Positions 28,897-41,801 of a stretch of 64,000 bases of DNA are shown here, one piece after another (within the stretch, counting starts at the first letter, position 1; each line of letters begins with the position of its first letter). The stretch is taken from positions 53,004,443 through 53,068,442 of the forward strand of contig CP136068.1 in assembly GCA_032622095.1 (NCBI GenBank). The letters are read 5' to 3'. The notes beneath the pieces were generated by a model. The model saw only the letters and a list, made by a program, of their open reading frames with translations. It did no database searches and was not told the origin of the DNA. The DNA comes from Siphonodentalium dalli. Taxonomy: Eukaryota; Mollusca; Scaphopoda; Gadilida; Siphonodentaliidae. The position numbers were made by a program, and so were the translations under genes.

Positions 28897-29850
28897 GTGA
28901 CATGTATGCATTTTTCAAAAGACAATCAAAGAAATCCCGAAAATGACCCATTTAAAAATTATACCATGTTTGAAAATAATGATATTGTTGATGTGCCTAT
29001 TACGCAGGACGAAATACTCAATACGGTGCCATCTCTTGTAAACGGTAAAAGTCAGAGAATTGATAACGTACTTAATGAGCACACCCAAAGTACCATCGAA
29101 ATCATGCTACCACTGTATACCAAATGGTTTAATTTGATACTCAACACTGGTATAAAATTCCAGGTGATTGGTTGATTGTCACAGTTATTCCTGTGTATAA
29201 GACTAATGGAGATAATACCTCACCAGAACATATTAGACCGATAAATATCCTTAGCTGCCTCGGACAAATATTCACAAAAATTGTTAATACAAGGATAACA
29301 TCCTGTGCAGAATCAATATTGGCATTGGCAACGAACAAGCTGGTTTCGGGAGAGGTTTCTCAACTTCAGACCGTATCTTATCTCTAGAATTTTTCACTAG
29401 TATTTATCGAAAAGCAAATAGGAAACTGTTTTGTACATTATTTGATTTTAAACAAGCATTCGATAGCGTTTGGCACATATGTTTATGGCAGAAAATGGCA
29501 ACGGTGGGTATCAATGGCAAGTTTTTCCAATTTATAAGGAGTATATATAAACAGTTGAAATCTAAGACAATATTGGTCAAGACATATCAGAGATGTGTCG
29601 TAAGTACTCTGGAGTATTGCAGGGTGAGAATGTTTCTGCTTCCCTTTCTTCCCCTGTACCCGAATGACCTTGAGCGTTTCCTTCAGACTTCTTGTACTGT
29701 TTTACGCCGATGATACGGTCATCTTCACGGAGACCGCTAAGGACAGGCGGAAAGCAATGAAAGAATTTTCTGAATAATGTTCATTTTGGAAACTTAGTGT
29801 GAATGTTAGTAAAACTAAAATGATGATTTTTGAGTGTGACAGAATCCCAT
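28897..29850 (+). pseudogene. LINE C reverse transcriptase fragment
   Basis: Strongly decayed RT. The first open piece (28897-29175) has the typical pre-fingers text (VPITQDEILNTVPSLVNGKS, LYTKWFNLILNTGIK); 29172-29387 reads VIPVYKTNGDNTSPEHIRPI and LSCLGQIFTKI. FKQAFDSVWH (palm motif A) lies near 29450 and YADDTVIFTE near 29703-29735, each in other frames. It resembles LINE D (57.9 kb) more than A or B. It begins about 140 bp after the Polinton and its end is unclear. Confidence 0.75.
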
Positions 29851-30551
29851 ACTCTCGCATACTATTTAATAACGAACCATTACAAATTGTTACAAATGTT
29901 TTTATATATATGCATATACACACACGATGAATGACATTTAATATGTCTGTTTTATGCTTTGTTTACACAAATGACATGTAAATTGTATTTTGTTTTCAAC
30001 ATGAACGGTTCTCATGCCAAAATATGGTTAGAACATTCAATAATGGAACTGATAGGGTGTCTTGGGGCCACCATACAACACCCTTTGTTTGGTAAAATAA
30101 GGTATAAGTAACGGAAGTCACCGTTGTGAAGACTCAGTTGGAAGGAATTTATTTGGAATAAGTATCTAATTGGCATACAATATTAATTTTGACACACCTG
30201 AGTTTTGTTTTAGTTATCCTGTCCTTTTTAAATTAAATTATCTGTGTAATATAAATAAATATAAATTGTAATGATGGTAATGCCTTCATTATACCTCCAT
30301 ATATATATGAAGTGTATCTCAATATACAAATTTTGCAAAAACATGTATACAATAAATTAGACAGATTTAAAGGAAGCTATAAATATAAAAAAAACAAGAG
30401 AATTAATTTTTTTATTTTGGAATATGAGCTTTTTACAGAGTTATGAATATGATTATATCTACGCACACAACCACGCACATGCGCATATGTATACATACGG
30501 ATATAGATATATGGAAGTTCTATACACTTGGCCTTCCTTGATTTCACATAC
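29851..30551. other. Intergenic, AT-rich, nothing recognised
   Basis: Possible LINE C 3' remnants up to about 29930, then AT-rich sequence with ATATATA pieces (30300-30310, 30480-30515). No gene, no clear repeat boundary. Confidence 0.4.
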
Positions 30552-30737
30552 CTGATGGTATGATGACTGTTTTGACGAATTCATACATCGCAATGCTTCT
30601 GATGTTGATCAAACGTGAACATGGACCAGCATTTGTGCAGTCAGTGATTGCAGCGTCCATGTTGACACCACTTTCAGGTATGTACAGGTAACACAAATTA
30701 AATGTCGCATCGAAGAGGAATGGATATGGACATTGAT
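30552..30737 (-). CDS. Candidate exon, C-type-lectin-like domain (N-terminal half)
   Basis: On the minus strand an AG acceptor (TTTCAG ending at 30738) opens a 186-bp frame that ends at a GTATGTG donor (30551). Both borders are in phase 1, the symmetric class common for shuffled extracellular domains. The encoded text (CPYPFLFDATFNLCYLYIP, then NMDAAITDCTNAGPC, then RLINIRSIAMYEFVKTVI) has the Cys spacing and the A-x3-C helix of the first half of a C-type lectin domain. The second half would be expected at lower coordinates but was not found before the Polinton and LINE sequence. The upstream exon could be the mucin-like exon at 41.8 kb; this is a guess. Confidence 0.45.
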
Positions 30738-33030
30738 CTGAAATTATTTACATCAGCAACCGTTTATAATGGTAGAAACAGACAATATAAACTATGCACA
30801 GATCAATCAAATCTATTACATTTATGCCACGCACAATAATTAGTACCTATACCTCAAACTGTATGGAATTTTCACAAGACACCGCTCATTTCAATCCAGA
30901 ATCTTATTTCAGATAACGCTATTCTAAGCCTAATATTTATTTATCATATACCTGCTGAATAGTAGATAACTCTCAATTTGAAAATATGCTGTGCAAACGA
31001 TTGGTTTTGACTTTTTCAATTTCTCGGGCAATATAGCTATTTAAGAATATAAAATTTCTCTTTTCGTTGAACCAATTTCCAGATAATTGTTGCGGAAGAA
31101 TACTGTGTACAAATATACTTTCACTATATATCATGAAATAGAACAATAGCATCGCTAGAGCGTGGCAATATACGCCCGTGGTTTGCACAAAATGTAAATA
31201 CGAACAAATGTCCATCTGATGTGATGGTGCAAAGACAGAACTTCATTCCATTAAGTTCAAACTTACTAAAGTTATCATCAGGAAACCAAAATTGAGATCA
31301 AATTCCCCAAAAAGGCCCATTACTCTGGAAAAAATTGGCGGGCGGAACCCAAGTTCGAACTTGGCCAGTAAACTCACATACCAAAGTTCATTCCATTCAG
31401 TTCAGACTTATACAAATTTATCATCCGGAAATCAAATTTAGGTCAAATTCCAAAAATATAAAATGCCAATATCTCTGGCGAAAATGGCGGAACCCAAGTT
31501 CGAAGGTGACCTGAGACAGACAGCCCAATATCATATTACACCCCGTTTTTTTTAGACGGGCCAGGGGTGGGCCGAATTTTTTTTACGAGACATGAGGTGG
31601 GGGGTGGGTGGGTACCGGAGGCCGGAAACAGTTTTTGACCACCTTTTTTGCATTTTTTTTTCATTGACATATTTTCTACTGTTTTAAACATATTTGTTTA
31701 TATTTTGTGGCTTGTTGCAATATGAGAAGCACTAATACATTCAATATTGTTATAATTACCCTCATAAGTTGATATAAAATGGAAAAATAGTGAATATTGT
31801 GGGGGTGGGTCCCAAAATTTTCATTGACTTTTTTTGCGCGCAATTTGTTTTTAATTGTGTCTGTTTCAGCTTGTTTGGCAGTTTTTATATTGAAAATTGT
31901 CTAGTTCACGGTGTAGATCAATAAAAAAAAATACTTCAGATAGCTCTAGGGTAGGATGAACTTAATGCAGTCTGACAATATCAGCTAACAACTCATGACA
32001 GAATATTACAATAATTCTTATACTTCATGACAGTCTCTTTACTCATACAGTTAGTTGATGCATGAGTGTAATGTATGAACTAAATATTTGTATCAGTGTT
32101 TGTATACTAAATTGATTTTTAAATATACTTTTGTCAAATAATTATTTGAATTGTCAAATTATTTGTTTCAGTGTTGTTGACAACCATCAATACGCAAATA
32201 AGTAGACATGAAATAAAGTTTTAATAACATTTATTGAAAGAAACAAAAATATAACCTCCTTGGATAGTCTTCTGAAAAGAATAAAAATATTATTTAAATA
32301 GATGTGATTATAAACATTATAAACTGTTGCTGATGGCCAGGACACATTACAGTTTTGTTCACATTGTAATTATTATATCCCATAATTACCTGCATATACT
32401 AGTATGTAAATGACACTTAATGTCTAATTCAGGCTAATTTGAAAATTATCAAAGAAGAAAAAATTAATTTACTTAATTATTGTATATTTATAAGATGATG
32501 CGCATGCAAGGTGGTCTAGTTTAAAGGCACACATAAAGGTCATGTACAGAATGTGTGTGAATTTCTTATTGCACATGACCAGTACATGACCGAAGTTCAG
32601 CTCTGATTGTCCAAATGAATCTCAGTAATATACACCCGTGTATATGGATTTGGCACAAAATTGACCATCAACGTTCAAACTCAAAGGGTTAAGCATTATT
32701 TTAGGCCTAGTTCTAAGTCGTAGTGCGAGGTCGGGTCGGTGGTCATGCAGGCATACATAAAAGTGAATTCGTACACTGGTTCATATGCACATTTTCCTTT
32801 TTGGTATTACTATAGGCTCTAGGCCTACTAGTTGATGCTGGTTGATGCCATAACACTGGCCCTAGTTATTTTTTGTTGTCATTCCAGGGGATTCAACATA
32901 TTTTTCATCTACTCACCAGCTGTACTCACACAGATGAATAGGCTGGGTTATAAATTTACTAATATAATCACATAATATTCTACCTTTGTTGATTGCTTAG
33001 AGTTCAATTTTGCACATGTTTGTTAACAGG
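30738..33030. other. Intron or intergenic with repeats
   Basis: At 31290-31510 two degenerate copies of a repeat ('ccaaattt...gatcaaattcc...ctctggaaaaaatggcg') lie in tandem. At 31555-31870 a G-rich repeat piece occurs (GAGGTGGGGGGTGGGTGGGT, then GGCCGGAAAC). The rest to 33030 is AT-rich without an interpretable gene. Confidence 0.45.
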
Positions 33031-34010
33031 AAGTAACATTTAATTTGGTCTTTCAAAGAATGGACCAATATAGAGCGGTTGGTCGTTTTTACAGAGGGGA
33101 CCAACATAAAGCTTTGATGTTTTGGGGTGGGTGTCTAAAATTTTATGGAAAAAAAATGCAAGAAAGGGTGGGTGGGTGTAAAAAAAATGGAAATGTAAAA
33201 AAAAGTCCCCCACGTCTCGCAACTTTTTTACGCCCCCCCCCCCCTCTGAACGGGCGTATAAAAATTGTTTCTCGTTCAAGAAACTTGGCCAATTTCTTGC
33301 GACATGTATATCAAAACTGCTGACTCCATATATACTCCATATATGCGCCATAATTATTTGACTGTAGTTTATCCATGGAATAATGTAATTCCTCGCTTTT
33401 TGGATACCATATTCATGCATATGACATTAGATTACGGTATGTTTTATTTAAATGAATGGGCCACAGGCACCGTATGAAAATATCATTAGATATTGATTTC
33501 CGTCAAATCAGATCAGGTTTGAAACCCCAACTGTCATCCATATTATAGGTCCATGGTCGAGTCTCAACGGCTATGAGGATATATACCATTTGAAGGAATC
33601 CATTCCACTCAGAGGTCAGTCTGGACACGGGTACGAATGATACACAGAGCGACCTCCAATTTTTTCAAAGGTCGTTTCACTCTGGTGAAGTGGTCATTGT
33701 ACAGTCCAACGTTTGTGCAGTTCTAAACAAGCGGTCTGATGAAGTAAATGGTTGTTTGCTTCTAGCTACTTGCTTGAGAATGGTATTTAGTGAAGATATC
33801 ATATGTTTTAATTTATTAAAAATACCATACGATGGCAAATAGCTCATTTCGGCAGAAACCCAATTTCCCATGTATGGCGAATAGCGAGTACGGCTTCGTG
33901 GAGCTAAAATATCAGAGAACCAGCCCGAATCAAACCATATGTAAGAAATATAATCATTTGAAAGTCCTGATTTTTGGATGACGAAACAAGCAGGGACCAG
34001 GCGACTTTGG
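33031..34010. other. Repeat pieces, no supportable gene
   Basis: A further piece of the G-rich repeat family lies at about 33115-33250, in both orientations (GGTGGGTGGGTG and a C-run with CCCCTCTGAACGGGC). A minus-strand frame of 130 codons (33677-34069) starts inside the repeat at 34015 and has no domain. Nothing else was recognised. Confidence 0.4.
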
Positions 34011-34014
34011 TACA

Positions 34015-34270
34015 AAATTTCAACAGTTGGAAATTTCATACCTAACACAACATTAGTTGGAAATTTCACACTAACAATAGGCTGAAATATTTCTTATAGT
34101 TTGATTTTCCAACAATTTATTAGTGGGAAATTTGTTATTTTTAACCAACATTTGCATATTTTCCTACTTTTTGTAAAAATTTGACTCAAAAGGCCATCAG
34201 TTGGAATTTTCCAACCTTAGGAGGGTTGAGGGTGGAAATTTTCAACATTTTGAAAGCTTGCCTGCTGGTC
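34015..34270. repeat. Interspersed TTGGAAATTTC-type repeat, copy 1
   Basis: About 255 bp rich in short inverted TTGGAAA / TTTCCAA words. The order of words (TTGGAAATTTCATACCT; CAACAATTTATTA; CAACATTTGC; CATCAGTTGGAA; TCCAACCTTA) is repeated at 47840-48110, and a shorter relative lies at 60620-60710. Confidence 0.75.
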
Positions 34271-35355
34271 CCTCCCATGGCCAGTCAAGACAGTTAATTA
34301 ATTTAAGAAAACAATATTTTTCTAATTTATTTGCAGAAAAAGTCCATACACAGGGAGGGGTTTGGTGGGTCGTTCGAGGTCTAACAAATTTTGTGATGCA
34401 AATTATTTCCAATCAACATATTAATTAAAGATTAATTAGGAAACATTAAGATATTGGAATTATATCACTTATTTGTGTACTGTGCTTACCCGTTGCATCA
34501 TTTCTGAGTATTATATGCCCCTATTAGTGACTACAGAACACTATATATACATCACTAGTTGAGACACTCATGATCATATTATACCGTTATATGGCAACAG
34601 CAACACCTTATCTTTAACACTGAGTTGTTCAGGCGGGGGGGGGGGGGTCTGCAATTTATTTCCGAACACTAGACGGGTGTGTGGGTGTTTCAGCAGCCCG
34701 GCTAACACAATTTTTCCTGGCTCCGTAATTTTTTTCCTGTAGTCATTTTTCTTCAAAATAATGCGACAAAAGGTTTTAAGAATGCTTCTATTATGAAATA
34801 GGTATGAACTGAACTCTTGGTAGGGGGTTTGAGTTCACTATCAGTTAATAATGAGGGATGACACCGATGGGTAATAAAAAAGGTAAGTTTGCTAAATGTT
34901 TTTATCAATGAACATTGACATGGAAAGGCTCAGGTTTAAATAGTTCTATTAAAAATCATTTATTCAACCTGATACAAATGAAAACATAACACAATAGATT
35001 CTTCAAATAAATGTAAACTCTACAAATAAAAATAGACTATTCAAAAAACCATAAAAAAATAAAACATAAAGGTGTTAAAACAAACTTTAACCGGTTTCAA
35101 CATTGTTCGGTACATGGGTCTAGGATCAACTCCAGATGGGAGCTGTCGAAGTTGGAACGATCGATGAAAAACATGGCCACTCTTTGCACCACTAAATCCT
35201 TTAGCACACCATACAGAGCTTATCCCTCAACCGATCAACAAACTTAATATGAAACCTCTCAATGGGTGCCTACCATTATTTCACGAATTCTGTGAAAAAG
35301 ACATGGCTGCCAGCGGCCATCTTGGATTTTACTCTTTGTATGACTAAATCCTTTA
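34271..35355. other. Intergenic, nothing recognised
   Basis: AT-rich. A G-run of 14 bases at about 34634-34648 and another piece of the G-rich repeat lie at 34620-34740. The segment CCATCTTGGATTT near 35316 recurs at 37292, next to the second MITE copy, so a further repeat is shared. No gene. Confidence 0.4.
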
Positions 35356-35813
35356 GGAATCACGGAACTAAATGGTTTCCCATAGGCGACAGTGTTAACG
35401 TTTCGGCCAAATTCGCTGAATTGAAGCCTGCAGGCCATACCAGTGATGTTTACCCAGCTAGATTGACACCAGTTGATCACGAAAATGCAAGAAAAATCAT
35501 AGGTCATGTGTTTACTTTTTAAAATAAATCCCCAAGTGTACGACAGGGCTATCTCACAGCCAAATTTGATCTGGAAAAACCCAGATCTACAACAGCTAGT
35601 TAAATACATTTCCCGCTCACAAAAATCCGTTCCCCCATTCATTCACCAGTTTAAATTATTTAGATATTATGTACAAATCAAATAAACGCGATGTCATCCT
35701 TTAATAACGTGTCGCATGTATCAGGTGAAGGTCATTCTTCAGTTACCTTCACCTTTAGGGTTCCACGGTGTACTCGCTCCCCGACTCTAGAACACATTTA
35801 GCTCCCTGATTCC
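35356..35813. mobile_element. MITE, 458 bp, copy 1
   Basis: Imperfect terminal inverted repeats (GGAATCACGGAACTAAATG at the left; the reverse of the right end reads GGAATCAGGGAGCTAAATG), flanked by TA on both sides. TA target duplication and short TIRs point to a Tc1/mariner-type non-autonomous element. It is the same length as, and almost identical to, the copy at 36701. Open frames of 86 and 127 codons through it are not accepted as genes. Confidence 0.85.
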
Positions 35814-36700
35814 TATATATATGTATATGTGTGAATAACAGCGTTTCTTATAGTATTTTATCAAAATATAGACCTTACTGAAATCAAAAATGGATTATAT
35901 CGAGCAGTAGTGGTTTATTTTTCCAATATGAGGCATCCTGAAAATTAGTGTCAATCCTCAAAATAAAGCAAAAAAAAGAAGCTTTTTTTCAATTTTACTA
36001 GCTAATGCATCTTGTATAACTGAAGTATGTCCTTATATACCATAATATTACTAAATTGAAGAGGAAATGTTAATATACATTTTGAGAGGGATATATTGTC
36101 CAATTTTAAACCCTTTTCGTGCAGAATTTGGCAATTTATAATAAATATTTACCAAAATTAACAGAAAATAAAAAAATATATATTTTAATAGCAATGTAAA
36201 GCAACCATAAGTCAATTTAAATATCGAAACATTATGATACAACATCAGACACAGCCTCAGGCATGAAATTTTACCAGATGGCAGGGCATACTGTCTGTTT
36301 AACAAAGCTGCCATGACAGTTTTGCACGACAGTAACTCTAGTGGTGATGCCATCACCCCCCCCCCAACTTGGGGTGGGGCTACGGTCCCAGATAAGGCTA
36401 CTGGGTGCCGGAAATGCTTAATTGGGTCAAATGACACATTTTCCCAATGGGGTGGGGGGCTAACACTCCTCACAATTGTGGGGAGGGGGGCTTTAGACCC
36501 CCTGACCCCCTAATGGTACCTGACATCCATGGAAAATTACCAGATTTATCACTTTCTTTACTATCTACAGGCGAATCCATGCGTTTCTTCTTTAAATCTG
36601 TCCAAAATGTGGTCATTTTCATTTGAAAATAAGAAAATATGGAAATAACAACTTATCATGGTGAGACGTGAAATTTCGTAAAATTCAAATTTTTCTTATA
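35814..36700. other. Intergenic with G-rich and C-rich pieces
   Basis: At 36353-36510 C-runs and G-runs occur close together (CACCCCCCCCCC, GGGGTGGGG, GTGGGGGGC, GGGGAGGGGGG), with possible G-quadruplex-forming sequence on both strands. No gene recognised. Confidence 0.4.
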
Positions 36701-37158
36701 GGAATCACGGAACTAAATGGTTTCCCATAGGCGACAGTGTTAACGTTTCGGCCAAATTCGCTGAATTGAAGCCTGCAGGCCATACCAGTGATGTTTACCC
36801 AGCTAGATTGACACCAGTTGATCACGAAAATGCAAGAAAAATCATAGGTCATGTGTTTACTTTTTAAAATAAATCCCCAAGTGTACGACAGGGCTATCTC
36901 ACAGCCAAATTTGATCTGGAAAAACCCAGATCTACAACAGCTAGTTAAATACATTTCCCGCTCACAAAAATCCGTTCCCCCATTCATTCACCAGTTTAAA
37001 TTATTTAGATATTATGTACAAATCAAATAAACGCGATGTCATCCTTTAATAACGTGTCGCATGTATCAGGTGAAGGTCATTCTTCAGTTACCTTCACCTT
37101 TAGAATTCCACGGTGTACTCGCTCCCCGACTCTAGAACACATTTAGCTCCCTGATTCC
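36701..37158. mobile_element. MITE, 458 bp, copy 2
   Basis: The same orientation, length and TA-flanked ends as copy 1 at 35356; only a few differences are visible (for example GGGTTCC against GAATTCC near the end). High identity suggests recent movement or local duplication. Confidence 0.85.
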
Positions 37159-37659
37159 TATAGCACATCTTACAGGTCAAATTTGTCATCCAATCGTCAC
37201 CAAACTTCAAATGGATATTCGGGGTGACCTCAAGATGGAAGCCTCCCTTTTCCCCCGAAATATGTTCAAAACAAACATGGCCACCAGCAGCCATCTTGGA
37301 TTTCAAATGTGAATCCATCAGCACAACCTACAGCCCACATTTATTGGAGAATTGCTTTGAAACTTTACAGCCTTATTGGTAAATCAAAATAGGAATGTTT
37401 CTATAACCATGATATGGAACATAGATCGGATAAGATCAGGACAACTAAGTACAAGAGTCATTTGAAGCAGTTTGAAGGGGGTGGGTCCCTATCCCAGAAT
37501 CGGATAAAATAAAAATTAGGGGGTGGTGGGTACCCAGAGGGAGGAAAAAATTAAAATGCGCCTAGTGTCCGGAATTTTTTTCCTGACCACCCCGTGAGTT
37601 GTTAAGAATTTTGTCGCAGAATCAAATGGACACATTGCAACGAGACTGGAAGTCTCTAC

Positions 37660-37860
37660 TGAAGAGGGTAGCACCACTACAACGGCTGTTGACGACAGTG
37701 ATTGTTGATGCTGCATTCACGTGAAGAGGGATAGTGGGTGTCCAGGTAGCATTCAACTGAAGAGGGTAGCCCCGCTACAAAGACAGTTGACGACAGTGAG
37801 TGTTGAGATTGCATTCACGTGGAGAGGGGTAGTGGGTGTTCATGCAGCATTCACGGAGCT
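37660..37860. repeat. About 100-bp tandem repeat, 2 copies
   Basis: Two copies of a unit with GAAGAGGGTAGC, ACAACGGCTGTTGACGACAG-like, TGTTGA and GCATTCACGTG followed by AGTGGGTGT. A third partial start lies at 37845. Confidence 0.75.
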
Positions 37861-40250
37861 AGTTTGTGGCATCGATTTCACTCACGCAGTTTAGAGTGGA
37901 CCACGCGTTGGGGAAAGAGGACATTGTTATGGAGTTTTTGTGGCCATATTTACCCTCAACCACACTACCCATTGAATTATGTGCTACCTTTGCATAAGGT
38001 ACAAGTTTGTTTATGCTAAAATAGTTATGAGCACATTGCTCCTCATTACTGGAAGCGTTACAATTGTATTTCACAGAACTCAGTCTTTATCATTAATATA
38101 TTTCTATCTGGTCAACACAATTGCAAAAATATGCTTTGAAGTACAGTTTTTCAATGCCAGTCATCTGATTACTAATTGTTTTCAGTATTTCAATGAAGTT
38201 TGGAAAAAGAAACAAAATAAAACTGCCAATAAATATTTGTATCTGTAACAAAATTACAAACAGTACTCAGGCATGACCTATAATTATAAAATGTTCAAAA
38301 GAGGATTGGGCAACAAGCTTATGGGCTTTTGTTAAGTCCTATCCTCAGAGAATAAAATTAATGTTGCCCCAGGTATCTTGGAAAAGATACCATTGGGGTA
38401 TAGCAGACGGGTTAAGTTCTGTATCCATGGTCCGAATAATAACGTTTAGATGAAGGGACAGGAAATGGAAAGGGAGTACATGCAGTAATTGAAAAGGGGT
38501 CATTCAACTTACCATTAATAACAGGATATGATATATCACAGAGAGATAAGAGAGGAGTGTACCATGTTAAATTTGTCACAAGCCGAAGAAAGTCTTAATA
38601 CAAAACAAATTTGATCACGCTACGACCCAATTGGAGGGAATTTCGAAACGGCGGGTGATCAGGATTATTTACATTGAATCAACGAACTGTTAAATTAATG
38701 TATTTAATAAGTATTTAATAAGTGACAGAATGTGTATGTACCTTAATTAAATATTCAGTTGTAGAGGGCGAGGTGGTTGGGCTACAAACACGTTCAGTAG
38801 CTATAATTTAAGACATTTACATATAATTTATTACTAATAATCGTAGTTTCGGCGTCGACCACTTACCCGTTAGTTAGAAGCGGCCAATACGAATAACGAA
38901 CTTCTGTACTAGATCGAAAAAATTTATGTTCAAATCATCAGTGAGTTCGCGCTACCCATACAATAGTACATCGGGTGATATTCTAATTGATGGCAGATCC
39001 GCTAAACTTTCAGTTTTTGCTTGAGTATATAATGGACATTTAAACAGAAAATGATATACAGATTCAATTTCAAAAATGTTTCTCTCTGAGACTTTTACAG
39101 CAGTCAATGATTACCAAAACCATTTTATATTTTAATACTATTGTAGACCACACATACGCAATCAAACAATCACTGACATACTGTCCAGTTCATTATGATG
39201 TCACACTAATCACGGAGAGCATCGGCCAACAAACTTAAACACTCTATGTGCACGTGCATAATTATAATTGTTAGATGAATGTTATAGGCCACCAGAAGAT
39301 GAAATCCATATACATAATGCATATATATTCACTCAGGTTTTGTATTGTACTGTGTTGGAATATGCTAAAAAGTAATTTCTGGAAAGAACCTGGCTGATAT
39401 AATTTTGTTACTTATTATTATGATTTATTTACTATATTGGGAGGAGGAGGGTTCCAAAATGTTGGCCAGGATTTTGTTAGGATTTCCATGTTCAGATTTC
39501 AAAATGTTATCACACCGGTCGAACCATGGTCGGCCCGGTGTGTCCTTGTCCTCCCCTGTGGCAGTGTGAATTTGACTGAAATTAGACGACTAGATACTAG
39601 ATAGTAGAACCATGGTCAGCCCTGTGAAGTATGTTCCTCTCTCTCGCTGGTGACCACAAGACTATACTGACCAATTCAGAATAGGCTACCATCCAAAATA
39701 AACGAGAGGCCGATCACGATCGGCAGATGTTTAACACATACCTTGGCGATAGCGACTAGCTATAACTAATAATTGGTCAAAGATATGATCACAGTAATCC
39801 ATATATCAGTACCTAACTTAAAATCAAAAGCTCAAATAATTTGTCTTAAGAAGGGGTTAAAGTATTTAGGGTGAGGAGGAGACGTTTTAAATCTCATAAC
39901 TCTGTCCCTATTCACACAAGGACCTCACACTGTGAGATCCAATCGTTTAGCCATTAATCAATTTGACAGATAGGATAAACAATTATCCAACCAGCAGGTT
40001 GTTTATCTTTACCTTCATACAACCACCCCCTAGAGCTCTGTAACATATGTCATCACTCAATTAATAACAGATTTCGCTTGGAATGACATCTATTAAAGGT
40101 ACTCTCATATACTCTGGATATTGGATGTTCACATGGTAATTTATTGATATCATTATATTACATGCAACTATTGCAATAAAGTCTTCATATTTTCAAAACA
40201 GGACATCACACCTAAGTTTTTTAATGTTTTTTGTGTGTTAAATTGAGCGC
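37861..40250. other. Intergenic, nothing recognised
   Basis: About 2.4 kb of AT-rich sequence. Short frames at 37819-38248 show no domain. A local repeat of GAACCATGGTC with a GGC-type context occurs at 39523 and 39608. No gene, no mobile element boundary seen. Confidence 0.4.
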
Positions 40251-40259
40251 GATGAGTTC

Positions 40260-40680
40260 AATCTAAAAAACTAATAAAAAAAATTCGAATGTTTTTCAAA
40301 AAAGGGTCATAACTCCTTTAAAAAAATCGAATCAAACCATATTCGAACTCGATCTGTATTTTGGGCTGACAATCTCACATACCAAATTTTGTGTCAATCA
40401 GATAAAAAATGTTTGAGTTATGGCAGCATGCGTGAATTCTAAGTCGAAAAGGGCCATAACTCTGTAAAACAAACTCGGATCAAATCCATATTCTAACTCG
40501 ATTTGTATTTTGGGCTCAGAAACCTATATACAAAATTTGGTTCCGATCAAATAGAAAACGTTTGAGTTATCGCATTATGCGTAAAGTGTATACAGACGGA
40601 CGGACGGACGAACGACGAGTTGTCAATCCGGATGTTGACACTATGTGTACCATACTATGGTATGGGTACACATAGAAAGT
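40260..40680. repeat. Interspersed GGGCCATAACTC repeat, copy 1
   Basis: Two tandem units of about 140 bp, each with AAAGGGTCATAACTCC or GGGCCATAACTC, then TCGAACTCGATCTGTATTTTG, then 'accaaattt...gatcagataaaaaatgtttgagttat'. The block ends with CGGACGGACGGACGAACGACG. A second block lies at 41395-41590. Confidence 0.8.
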
Positions 40681-41394
40681 TTTATCTCATGCATAGTACA
40701 AGAAAAATGTATCAAACCTGGTGTGCCCCTTTAATATTTTAATTCACATTTGTAATCAATTGAAATCAATGTCGAAAAAGCTTTTCATTAATATATAAAT
40801 AAAACAAACTAGACCTACAGTTCTAAAAGTGTTATGAACAATTATTTTGTTCTCATAGACTGATACAGAGCTCTCAAGTTTTAAAAAATTTGAAAACCAA
40901 AGTTGTCTAAACACAATCACATTATTAACCTCCAATAGTAATGCTATTAACAATAAAGCCAGATTATGCCTTTAAGAATTTAAATAACCATACATATAAA
41001 ATATAATAGTATAGACATTCCATCTATGATATCTCATCATATGGCCAACACATCTCCCTGCAGTTAATTAACTCAATGCAAGAGAGAGTCATTGTAACTG
41101 GATACTGCCTCTGTGTGAGAAGAGAACTTCATGGCATTGTAAACCTGATTTATTAGATTCTATCTGACAGTGCAAACTGTGTATAACTTTGATATATTTT
41201 AGAGATGAAGAAATAGTTGAATAGGTTCATTGTTAAAGTGTCATGTTACCCCCCTAAAAATCAACCGAGCGTGATGCCTTGAACAAGTTATGAACTAGTT
41301 GTCATAGCAATGTTCCACAGTCCACACCAAATATCACTCCCAACACCAAATTGGAATTTTTCAAGAATTAATAGAGTTAATTAAAATAACCAAA
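40681..41394. other. Intergenic, nothing recognised
   Basis: AT-rich sequence between two blocks of the same repeat family; no gene recognised. Confidence 0.4.
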
Positions 41395-41590
41395 GGGCCA
41401 TAACTCCATTAAAAAAAAAGGATCAAACCCATAATCGAACTCGATCTGTATTTTGGGCTGAGAAACTGGCATACCAAATTTGGTTCCGATCAGATAAAAA
41501 TTGTTTGAGTTATGACAGCATGCATGAATTCGAAGTCGAAAAAGGGCCATAACTCCGTAAAAAAAACTCGGATCAAACCCATATTCAACC
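41395..41590. repeat. Interspersed GGGCCATAACTC repeat, copy 2
   Basis: The same units as at 40260-40680 (GGGCCATAACTCC, TCGAACTCGATCTGTATTTTG, GTTTGAGTTATGACAGCATG), ending at 41590. Confidence 0.8.
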
Positions 41591-41801
41591 CCAAGAAACT
41601 TTGGTCTGGTTCAAGGGTGGGGTGCAGTTGGGAATTCCAAGGTAGACACCCCGCACCTCAACAGAGAAAATGTAGCCAGGTCCCCGAGTCCAAGTGGTCA
41701 ATTACAAAAGAATAACATGTCATATAATGAATTTAACCATGCACGAGCTCCACCGGTTGCATACACGAACCTTTGGTTATATCTGTTTCCCTTCCACATA
41801 C

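Noticed and set aside
33677..34069. 130-codon minus-strand frame
   Set aside because: Its start lies in the TTGGAAATTTC repeat and the rest shows no recognisable domain or splice sites; possible but unsupported.
35259..35642. 127-codon minus-strand frame (again at 36685-36987)
   Set aside because: Lies largely in the 458-bp MITE; both copies carry it only because the MITE is duplicated.
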